In this document: positions 55,003-64,000 of the stretch, one piece after another
Layout: the number at the start of each line of letters is the position of its first letter
How positions within the stretch are numbered: the stretch's first letter is position 1
Origin: Ailanthus altissimus
Taxonomy: Eukaryota > Streptophyta > Magnoliopsida > Sapindales > Simaroubaceae
NCBI GenBank assembly: GCA_946807835.1
Contig: OX327690.1
Location: forward strand, 11,070,501-11,134,500
Direction of reading: 5' to 3'
DNA: 64,000 nucleotides
The notes under the pieces: model-generated
The model's database searches: none
What the model saw: the letters and a program-made list of their open reading frames with translations, nothing else
What the model was told of the DNA's origin: nothing
Program-made: the position numbers and the translations under genes

Positions 55003-57870
55003 TGTTAGATATTTTATATTATTTTATATCCTTAAAGTATGTGTAATAATATTTTATTAAATTAATAAAGTTTATTTATACATATAATTGAGCATATATT
55101 AATGAGCCCATATTTATAAAGTATGTGATATATGGATTATGCATATGATGCTAATACAGAGGGTATAGACCACAAGTTCTTTATAAATTAAATCTAGTTC
55201 ATAACCATTAATGAAAAAAGGCATTTTATTATGTAAGGTTGTAGTTTTTCTGCTTCATATAGTGGGTGATTTACCTTGATCATTGATAAGAGCAAAATTG
55301 TCATATATTTTTTCATGTTTTTATTTTAATATTTTATTATTTTATGAAAGTAGATGGCTATTTATGTGTATTATTGTTATTTATAGGGACTTAAATAAAA
55401 TTTAAAGAAAGAATGCAAAAGGAGCGAAAACAAAGACTAAAATGTAAAGTTTTCAAAGTATGTGTCCATCGCCCCAGCGCCACGAGGATTACCGCTCTAG
55501 CACTGGAACAGTGATTGAAATTAGGAAAATGACCTAGTTAAGTCGCATCTGGCGCCCAAGTGCCAGACCTTTATTGCACCAGCGATAGGCCAGCGCCATT
55601 GTCCCACCGCTCCAGCGGTGAAGCCTTTTTCACGAGTAGCCTCAGCGACAACTGCATAGAACCCCAATGGTAGCGCGAGTCCTAGTCCGACGAGAATTGA
55701 GATTTTCAAGCTCATATCAATCCCTATAAAAAGCCACTCATTCCCAGCCTTTAAGAATCATTCAAGAGCAACCTAGAGCAATTCAAGAACACCAAGAATA
55801 CAGCGCACGAGTCTTGGAGCGCAATAGAAGTTTAATTGAAGCAACTTTAGAGAGAGATTCAAGGCGTTCTTCAGCATCAAGAGTATTTTAGACAGCACAA
55901 TTAAAAGTAATTCGACGTCTATATCGGTTTACTATTGATTGTATTATGGTTTATTATTATTTTTACTGTTGTTTTCTTGTAGTCATGAACTAAATTTATT
56001 TTTTATGGTTAATACTTGAACTCAATATATGTGCTTAATTGTCATATCTTTTGAATATTTAATAAACTTAGTTCTTTTATATTTAAATTACTTGATCTTA
56101 ATGCTTAAATATATCTAGCCAATATATGGTAAATGAGTTGGTAATATTATTGATAAACTCGAAAGAGGAATCATAATATTTAGACCTAGGTAATTTGATG
56201 CATGATTGTAGAGTAACCTTCGATGTTGCATATGCAAGTTTCAAATTAGGATAGGAATATACCTAATTAGCATGTATGATCAATAAGACTTAATCTTAAT
56301 AAATCTTAATTTATTACAAGTACCATAGGAATATAGGTATTTGATAAATTAAGGTATACTTGTATGACCATGGAAGAGGCTTGTGAATATATTAGTGTCT
56401 TGATCAATAACAAAGATTAAGAGAGTTAAATATTAAAATATTCATCATTAGAAAGCATATTGAGGAATAGTATTAATCCTAGGTTTTCTCTATATTGCTA
56501 TCACTTAAATCTCTTTGCATTGTATTTTTGCCTTTATATTTTTTACATTCATTCTTAGATTTTTATTTATCTGAATAATTATTAGGAAGATACCATTTTA
56601 GTAATTGGTTAAAAAGAAGAAATTATCCTTGTGGGTTCGACATCTGACTTATTTAGTCCCTTTATTACTTGCATACGATAGTGTATACTTGCACTTAATT
56701 TTAAGATATAGAAATATCGCATCAATTATCGAAGTAGAGACTTCGAGTAGAAAAACTAATGTATATGTTACTTTGAATGGGACTATTGTGAATTTCGATC
56801 TGATTAACTAAATGTCGTAGATCTTAATTCACAAAAGTTTTAATGAACTTGATTGATCTTAATTCTGAGCAAGTAATGAACTTACATTCATGCGTTGTAT
56901 CTTTTGAGCTATCATGGACTGAGATCCATATAAACGGTCAAAACCTCGATAACTTAGAGATATAATTTTATGGGTAGTAGGAACATATATTTGCAAGATG
57001 GAATCTAATAATTAATGTCCACCTAAGATGTTTGCAATACTTGATTATTAGAATCTGTGGCCACAGTTTATTCAATAAATTATTTATTAAATAATAATAT
57101 TTATTTATAAATTTATTTACAAATATAGATATGTTAAAAGTGATCATTAGAGCATTCAATGACTTATGAAAAAATAAATAATTAAAGAAGCAAGACATTT
57201 TTTTATGGCCTAGTTTTAATTATGAACATCAATTAGATGGTCAATTAAGTGGTTATTATTAGTTTAAAGACCAAGCCCAATTTAAATAAAATAAATATTA
57301 ATTAAATGGGCTTTTACTTTATAATATGGATTACTATAGTACAGCCCTTGACTTTTACTGGAATACCTGAGGTTAACTTAGAAGAATTGGTATATTATAA
57401 GATAATAAGGACTATGCCTTTTAAGTTGGAGCTAAGAAGCCCATGGGTTTTGCAGTCCCTCTACTAGCTCAAATCCTAATCAAACTCTAATTTTCTAATC
57501 CTAATCAAATTTTAAATACTCAATGGAGATCCTTATATATATGGGAGGTATGTAATAAGAAAAATATACCACAACTATACAGAAAAAAATTTCTTTTTAT
57601 GTATTCTTACGTGTGAGAAGAATTTAATTAATATCATTCTCTCAGATTTTGGTATTAATATTTTTATAAATTCAGAAAGATCCACATGCACACACGCGTT
57701 GAGTTTGAAGATTGAGGATAATAAAGAAAATTACAGCCAGACAATTCATATTTGCTATAGCGAGGAATTGAGGTAATCTTCTATCCCTATATATGTAATT
57801 ATGAACAAGACGATCTAGCTTCCGCTACGTTTACTTTTATAAATAGAAAATTTTTATTTACCAACCAACA
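55003..57870 (+). repeat. Copia 5' LTR (element I), D2 nested
   Basis: The end is firm: ...CCAACCAACA at 57870, followed after 2 bp by a perfect copia primer site. The U5 side contains CTTCCGCTACG (57820-57830), a word common near copia LTR ends. The start at TGTTAGATATTTTATATT (55003) is a best guess. Net length without D2 is about 1.42 kb. The 3' LTR is not in the window. Confidence 0.55.
55279..56729 (+). mobile_element. Solo LTR D2, TSD ATCAT/ATTAT
   Basis: 1441 bp, 55284-56724, TGATAAGAGCAAAATTG ... AAATATCGCATCA, flanked by ATCAT (55279-55283) and ATTAT (56725-56729), a 4/5 match. Collinear with D1 throughout, including the GC-rich word array (55462-55680) and the TATA sequence CTATAAAAAG (55724-55733). 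Confidence 0.85.
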
Positions 57871-57872
57871 AC

Positions 57873-57885
57873 TGGTATCAGAGCC
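57873..57885 (+). other. Primer-binding site of copia element I (tRNA-iMet)
   Basis: TGGTATCAGAGCC, a perfect match to the initiator-tRNA site used by most plant copia elements, 2 bp after the LTR. Confidence 0.9.
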
Positions 57886-58185
57886 ACCTTGTTTTATATT
57901 ATATATATAATTTATTTTTATGTGTGGTAGCAATTGTTTATTGTGGTATCAATTACATATTTAATCTATATTTGTTATTTTTATTAATTATGTGATGAAT
58001 AGTTATACCCATAATAATTCATGATTAGGTTAATTCTTGGTGATTCTTTAATTTTTTTTTTTAAGTCAATTAAATGGTTTAGAGTTTTGATTTGCAATCT
58101 AAAGAATATATATTTTTATTATTATTTTGACTGTAATAAAAAATAGGAAGAATTTGAAGAAAAAAAAAGGAAAAGGCAAAGAAAG
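57886..58185 (+). other. Leader of copia element I, cut by the next element
   Basis: 300 bp of AT-rich leader (TATATATATAATTTATTTTT and so on); gag would follow but the minus-strand copia element begins at 58186. Confidence 0.5.
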
Positions 58186-58724
58186 TGTAGGTGCTTGCAT
58201 GTGCAATTGTGTCTATTGCCTAAAATACGTATCACATACATATTATACGCAGCGGAAGAGTTTAAATTAAATAATAAACACAATAAATAAAATATATTAA
58301 TCACATTAATATATTAATAGGGTAGAGAACTCACCTCAACGTGTAACTTATACACGTATTTTCTCGGAGTCCGCATAGAGACCAACTCGTGGGCAATTCT
58401 AGTCACCAACACGGTGGGCTTGGTGAGCTAGAACAGCAGCCTTATATTTAGCACTGGGTTTAACTCTTAAACCCCAAAATGGCCGGGTGTGTGCTATTAT
58501 CCTTTTCTCTAAAAAGATAAGAAATAGAGAATTTGAAGCAATTCACAATTGCTTCAATTGAAATCATAAAGAAAAATGAAACAATTTCATTTTTTTCTAT
58601 TTTTTTTCTTTTTCTTTTTCTTCTTCTTCTTCTTCTTCCTCCATTTCTCTTCTTTTCTCTCGACAAACACTTTGCAACACTTTCAAAACACACACCTTTT
58701 CACCAATTCTCATCTCTCTCTCCT

Positions 58725-58756
<32 letters not shown>

Positions 58757-60276
58757 AATATATATATATAATAAAATAAAAATATAATATAATATAATAA
58801 TAATAATAAAATACATAATGGATGCCAACTATTTGACACTCAAATAAACTATTATTATATATATAATATTATATAATAATATATTATAAAGATATATTTT
58901 AATTATTTAATAATTAAATAATTAAAGTGTGAAGTGATCATTTTGCCCCTCATGAATAATTACCAAGTGTCAATATATAATTAGTAAATAATAAATATTG
59001 ACTAATTGTTGTATTTAACACTTAAATACAGACACGCACGTATTTCTATGGTAGTGCTGAATATTACTAGATTAAACACTTTAATCACACACGCTGCCCA
59101 AGTGCATAACGAATACACTCCTTATCGCTGGACTCTCTAGGTTCTACGCCCAATTTGTCAAATGGAACTATTCTATGAGTCTGTGAGCAATGCCCCATAC
59201 ACACGTCACGGATATACAAATCACCGCATTAAACCATACAAGCTGAGGTTACAACGCATACGTATAGTCCTTCCGTCATGATGTCCTGGATGTGCGGGGA
59301 TATAGATTATCACCGTCAAATCCCCTAATGCTCATCCATGTCCTATCTCCAGATTTGTATCTCACTGAACAATATACGCAAACTCCTTTGCCATATTATT
59401 CCATCCTGACGAAACTCTTTTTCAGGAGTAATACTTATGGCCACAAGATTTTTTCGAGATACAATCTCGAAGCATCTGGATATCAAACTCCCTATACGAG
59501 CTGACGGATCCTATATCTGTACACACCAGACTCCAAAAGCATCGGACCATACCCAACGACACCCAGCGGTCACACCATGAAAGGTCTATGACATACATGG
59601 AACCAAAGTATGATGGATCATTTACAAGCCCACTGTGGCATTCAGGTTAAAGGACCACTTATACTACTCAACTCGGAAGGACCCTCCGTTGACGGCTTAC
59701 ATAGGATGTCTATCGGAGGCCCTCGTGAGTATGTCTCATATCCAGTCCTAATTGGATACCCATATGTCAATACGAGCTCCAAGTTCACAGTCAGCTAGGA
59801 ATGGCCATCTATACCCTCTAGGTACAACATATGCTGATCTATATATAAAGGTATCCACCGATAGACCCGCATTGGCAGAAATAGATCAAAGACAATAGTT
59901 CGAGAACATACTTGCGTAACTTGTATTTCCTGGCACCCGATTGTAACTTTTGTAACTATGCAGTTACTGGTATATTCCCAAGTCTATGTTCTAATACAGA
60001 CAATGCTCCAACTCTTGAATCTACTGAGTATTATAACCAGCTAACACTTAGCTATACTAACATTTAGCATTTAGATCTCTCAGCATGGCTAACTGTAAGT
60101 CCTTATATAACCTCCTTTAGATCTGATCTGAACTCATTCAGATTGTAAAATGACTGTAACGTTACATTGCATGGTACCATATTTATGGGTTTTAGCCATT
60201 TAATGGGAATGTACACTTGTATAAATACACAAGTATATGTACATTTAGGGATGGCACGTAAGCACTGACCCTAACA
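58186..60276 (-). repeat. Copia L4 3' LTR
   Basis: 2.09 kb; on minus it starts TGTTAGGGTCAGTGCTTACG at 60276. The left end at 58186 (TGTAGGTGCTTGCATG) is approximate. It contains a CT-rich tract (58585-58665), (TA)n repeats (58726-58775) and the GCAGCGGAAG word near 58249. ORFs at 58460-58779, 59292-59504 and 59610-59798 are low-complexity or chance frames. Confidence 0.75.
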
Positions 60277-60287
60277 ATCTCCCACTT
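60277..60287 (-). other. Polypurine tract of copia L4
   Basis: The minus strand reads AGTGGGAGAT directly before TGTTAGGG, the standard copia arrangement. Confidence 0.8.
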
Positions 60288-61080
60288 ACTCTAGTGCCAT
60301 TCCTGATGGTATCTCATATCCATCGACTCTACGTGTTTCATAAACACTTTAAGAGTCGTGGCCTTCAAATATGGGTTCGTTAAATTATTTATAGAACACT
60401 TCTATAAATAATTACATCTTCTTAAGCCAAATCCCTCTTTTATGTGAGACTCCTCTCAACATAATTAGAGTATTGGCGTCCTCTTGGCACTTCGGCCTGT
60501 ACTACGGCCTAGTTTTATTGCAAATTTATGGGATAGGATCCATCTGTCTTGGAACTCTTCCAAGGTCAGCGACAAACCTATGTATCCTCACTGCCGCTTC
60601 TGCTACGTCCATATAGGTCTGTAGTGAATCCCAGTTTGGTGTAATTCTAACTCACTTAGTACTATTGAGAATAAGCACATTCCCAAACGTAGACTTTCCA
60701 TTATCTAGGTCAAATTAGAAGTCTGTCCGTGCATTTTCTCACTTGTAAGTTACTTTCTCTATATTTGAGAAACTTATCCTTTGTACCTTCAAAGTATCTC
60801 AGGATATGTTTGACTACTATTTAAATGGCTGTCACTTGAATCAGACTGAACTAGACTTGTAAATTTTACAGCCAAACTGATATCAGGTCTCAAACACATC
60901 ATAGCAAACATCAATCTCTAAAGAGTTGATGTATCTGGTGTGTTAGACACTCTAACTTTCTCATTTTTTATCTAAAGAGACACTCTCCTCGAAGGATGAA
61001 CAGCAGATCCAAAAGGTACGTTAACTATCTCATAGTTAACAAAACTGCACCTTTTTAGGACACTATTGATGTAAAATGAT
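60288..61080 (-). pseudogene. Copia L4 RNase H region (decayed)
   Basis: Fragmented minus frames, with recognisable copia words such as VRLMFAMMCLRPDI-like text near 60880-60910 and LAPFG/RTFWICCSS-type remnants near 60990. The DPIPxICNKTRP and SHKRGIWLKKM stretches at 60420-60540 hold the C-terminal portion. Many stops; catalytic residues cannot be assigned with confidence. Confidence 0.45.
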
Positions 61081-61841
61081 TTAGGAGAATCATATCAGCT
61101 TCCTAACTCTATCTCTATAAAGTTTTATACCTAGTATAAAGGAAGCCTCTCCTAAACCCTTTATGGAGAAATTCTTACGAGTTACTTTTGATCGATTATA
61201 ACATACTGACATCATTCCCAATGACCAGTATGTCATCAACAAAGAGCATCCAGAAGACTATCATGCTCCCACTGACCTTTCATGCACACTAGACCAAATG
61301 TCTGGCTGGATGTAAAATCTTCAGGCTATTCCATGAACATCTCTTACTCAAGGTATCCATTCTAGAACATTGTCCTTACATCCATCTGTCAAACCTCAAA
61401 GTCATAATATGCTGCAAAAGCCAATAACATTCTAATCGACTTTAGCATCAATATAGGTCTAAAGTTTTCCTCTTAGTTGATCCTAAATCACTGAAGATTA
61501 TCTTTCTAGAACCAATATAAGGCCTAGAAAGTCTCTACCTTCCTTCTGGCTTCCACTACCTCTTTGTAAACTCTTTACAACCAATGAGAACAATTCCCAC
61601 TGGTAGCTTAACTAAGTCCTAGATTTGATTCTGATGCATAGAGTCAATTTTGTTTCCATAACTTCTTGCTGCTTCTTGAACCGATGTCTAACATCGTCTC
61701 TCTGTAGGTCAAAGGATTATTTTCTTCTACCAAGAAAATTACAAGTTCATCTTTAGGCATCAACCATACTTAAAAGATGACCTAGACATCCTTTCTAACC
61801 CACTGGGAGAAGTGTGCTAAAAGGTCACTGCTTAATTAAGC
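61081..61841 (-). pseudogene. Copia L4 reverse transcriptase (decayed)
   Basis: The polymerase box reads MLFVDDILVIGNDVSML on minus (about 61205-61255), the copia YVDDILLIGND signature. Upstream frames are broken. Downstream KSIxFSIKGLGEASFIL-like remnants (61080-61160) match the RT thumb. Confidence 0.65.
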
Positions 61842-62580
61842 CTAAGTTCCCATCCTTGGTTCATTGATTTCTAGATTTACTTCATCAAATTCAATCTTTC
61901 TATGATTTCTACGTTCCATGAGAAACTCTTTCTCTAAAATAGCGGTATATCGATAAACGAACACACTTCGCTTCTCTAAATCGTAGAACTCGTATCCTAT
62001 TGAATTCACAGGATACACAATGAACCTATACATGTACCTCTTAGGTGCTAGTTTATCTTGTTGAGTAACTATTATAAAACAAGATACTCTACTGCGTAAC
62101 TCTTACATTAGTAGGATAACCCAAAGTTTTAACTTACTTAAGATATGGCTTTCTTCTTTTCTGTATCTCATACGGAATAGAAGGAATAGCTTCTGATGGA
62201 ACTTTACTTAATAAGTAGCATTATTTGGAGCATATACTGATAAATATAGTCGGTAACACTCATTATCAATCGGACCATATCTAATAAAGTCCAATTCTTC
62301 CCCTCCTAAACATCATTATGTTGTAGAGTATCCGGAGGACTATAATGAATGAGAATCTCATTCTTCTTTACTCAAATGGAAAACTTGCTGCTAATGTACT
62401 CACTACTTCGATTTAATCGAAGGGATGTGATGTACATTTTGGTATGTTTGGTCATCTCTATGAAGACATTATTCATAAACTAGTTAAGTCTTTATAGTCA
62501 GATAAATAATCCAACCATCCTTAGCTAGACGGATAAGCGTCTCACACTTATATGACCTAAACTTATATACCACAGCTCTG
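61842..62580 (-). pseudogene. Copia L4 integrase and linker (decayed, shortened)
   Basis: Pre-integrase box ALWYISLGHISVRRLIRLAK (about 62510-62575, LWHxRLGHI type). Then LRLNRSSEYISSKF (about 62375-62420), where the DRGGEY catalytic Asp is replaced by Asn, followed by a SPPDTLQHND remnant, TLLDMVRLIMS and PSEAIPSIPYEIQKRRKPYL. Finally an open frame 62033-61842 holds the C-terminal SIGYEFYDLEKRSVFVYRYT and FLEKEF-type word. The core is too short, so a deletion lies between the pre-integrase box and the second Asp region. Confidence 0.65.
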
Positions 62581-62929
62581 TATAATTTAAGGATTCCGAT
62601 CTATAGACATTTTTAATTATATATAATGTCTATTTATTAACTGACATTCAGCTAATAAAATATTATACTAATTATGCAATACAATTATTGTATTGCATAG
62701 AAGAAGTAAGTCAAGCTGCCTAACAACTTGGACCTGCAAGAAATCACCATTTCTTATTCTTAACATTACTTCTTTAAGCTATTGCATTTCGGTCTCTCTC
62801 AATCTCTGCAACATATTGCAGATGTGAGAGGGATATGCGGCATCTCATACCCAGTTTGAACAGGCATCAAATGCCCTAAAAATGTCTATGTATGGCAAAC
62901 ACAAACCTGTGGGAGTCTTTCTGACAATG

Positions 62930-64000
62930 ATAAGGCTTCTAGGGTAGAGGAATTTTTAATACCTAACCTTACTGTAGTGGAAACACTTTCCATCTACAGG
63001 CTCCCTTGTTGATCTTTGGATTTATCCTGGGTATCCACCTCCTCTTCTTCTTCTCACACATCTGGTCTCACTAGATATACTTGAAGTAGAAGATGAAGCA
63101 CCCTGAACAAATAGGGTTACACCCCTTCTATTCTATATTCTAGAGAGGTGTTATCAGAGTTACCTTACGGCAAACTATAATCAATAATAAATCCAATATT
63201 TTTTGAATCCAAAACTCTTCTGTGATTTATCTACCGGTCAGAGTAATTCTTAGTACCCTATAGTTGGACTGCATCTACTATGCTCACCAACTGGTTTGTA
63301 GTGGCCATTAAATTTGACAAGCCAAAATAACGGGAGATGTGAGCGAAATGATTATAAAATCGCTAACAGAACGTTTTAAATTATGGTATACTAATTATAG
63401 ATTTTTTATTTAAAATGTCCTCCCACTGCTTTACATAATCGCAGTAATCTCTCGAATAAGAAGACTATTATTTAAACTCTTTTAAACCATACAAGGGAAG
63501 TAGATCCCATTGAAATTTACTTGGGCCTCACACTGTAGGAATATTACCCTTTGTAAACCCAACAGGTAGACAACACTTATCAATTACATCTCACGCAACT
63601 CTTACCACTTGATCCTGAATATACCTTATCCTCACGCTGTAGCAATATTGGGTAAGTGTATTCCAGATTAACTTGTCAATGATCAAATATATGCTACTGA
63701 TACTACCCTCACGTTGTAGTAATATTGGGCAATACTTTCGCATATATTTGCCTTATCTCACGTTTAACTGATATAGTTCAAGCCCTACTGACCAAGTCCC
63801 TCACGTTGTAGCAATATTAAGAAAAGGCCGACATGACTTGTTTAACACCGTATTGACAAGACAGATCAGAATAAAATATTATCTCATAATGTAATATTCT
63901 TCAATCTGATTAAGAGATTTTTATTTCTAGGTCTCAATTCTTTTAGGGAAGGTGATTCTCAATTAGTTAATTTTTCTATACAAGCACAACTAACTCCCAC
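62930..64000 (-). pseudogene. Copia L4 gag region, highly decayed
   Basis: A knuckle remnant GKCFHYSK (second Cys changed to Tyr) lies near 62965-62990; the HWKRNC half is not clear. The rest to the window edge is stop-rich on minus. It contains four copies of a CCTCACGYTGTAGYAATATT word (63526, 63630, 63707, 63799), which argues that part of this is noncoding or rearranged sequence. Confidence 0.4.
63526..63818 (-). repeat. Four dispersed copies of a 20-bp word
   Basis: CCTCACACTGTAGGAATATT at 63526-63545, CCTCACGCTGTAGCAATATT at 63630-63649, CCTCACGTTGTAGTAATATT at 63707-63726 and CCTCACGTTGTAGCAATATT at 63799-63818, spaced 104, 77 and 92 bp. The intervening sequences are not obviously alike, so it is not a simple tandem array. 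Confidence 0.85.

Larger units (their letters stand above)
58186..64000 (-). mobile_element. Copia element L4 (minus), 3' two thirds in window
   Basis: Read on minus: gag region (to about 62930), a compressed integrase, RT, RNase H, polypurine tract 60277-60287 and 3' LTR 58186-60276. Only about 2.7 kb separates the gag knuckle from the LTR, which is short for a complete pol, so internal deletions are likely. The order gag-integrase-RT-RNase H is copia. Its LTR family is the source of L1, L2 and L3. The 5' LTR lies outside the window. Confidence 0.75.

Noticed and set aside
58460..58779. Arg/Lys-rich (minus) and Phe-rich (plus) ORFs
   Set aside because: Caused by a CT-rich tract followed by (TA)n within the copia LTR.

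Overview
This AT-rich window looks like intergenic DNA of a flowering plant, probably a eudicot. It is almost entirely LTR retrotransposons nested inside one another. The signs are Ty3/gypsy and Ty1/copia protein motifs, tRNA primer-binding sites, polypurine tracts, LTRs of 1.3 to 2.7 kb, and 5-bp target-site duplications (TSDs). I see no intact host gene, no rRNA or tRNA gene, and no CRISPR array. All coding regions are broken by stops, frameshifts, deletions or later insertions.

Layout. (1) 1-33652 is one minus-strand Athila/Tat-like gypsy element (called G) plus everything inserted in it. Its 3' LTR, 3' region, LOG-like gene, unknown ORF and integrase lie at 1385-8160. Its reverse transcriptase, protease, gag, leader, tRNA-Asp-type primer site and 5' LTR lie at 19674-33652. 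Between these halves sits a second minus-strand gypsy element (A, 8165-19673) of the same general design. G also carries copia-type LTRs (1-1384, 4364-6412, 29759-32271) and a plus-strand Tekay/Del-like chromovirus remnant (21966-28894), which itself contains a solo LTR (D1). (2) 33653-49088 is the 3' end and 3' LTR of a plus-strand gypsy element (J). Its LTR is split by element C (34333-47802). C contains a solo LTR B1 with a solo LTR A inside it, and a SIRE-like copia element F. F contains a solo LTR D3 and a 432-bp TRIM. (3) 49089-55002 holds a solo LTR B2, an orphan degraded gypsy gag, and AT-rich DNA with a long inverted repeat, tRNA-like segments and a 210-bp duplication. (4) 55003-58185 is a plus-strand copia 5' LTR (with solo LTR D2 inside) and a canonical tRNA-iMet primer site. 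(5) 58186-64000 is a minus-strand copia element: 3' LTR, RNase H, RT, integrase, gag knuckle, and a 5' part running off the window.

Most interesting signal. Both gypsy elements G and A carry, between integrase and the 3' LTR, an intronless, nearly full-length homologue of the plant cytokinin-activating phosphoribohydrolase LONELY GUY (LOG), preceded by a second unknown ORF that is also shared. The two LOG copies lie in diverged elements with different LTR sequences, so the gene was probably captured once by a common ancestor and propagated as part of the retrotransposon. A second theme is that several LTR families from both superfamilies have similar U3 regions: repeats of GCTAYAGT and/or GCGCC/CAGCGYT words placed directly upstream of a TATA box.

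Positions of motifs, TSDs and LTR ends were read directly from the sequence. Family and lineage names rest on recognised protein motifs, not on database searches. Ends given for decayed domains are approximate.
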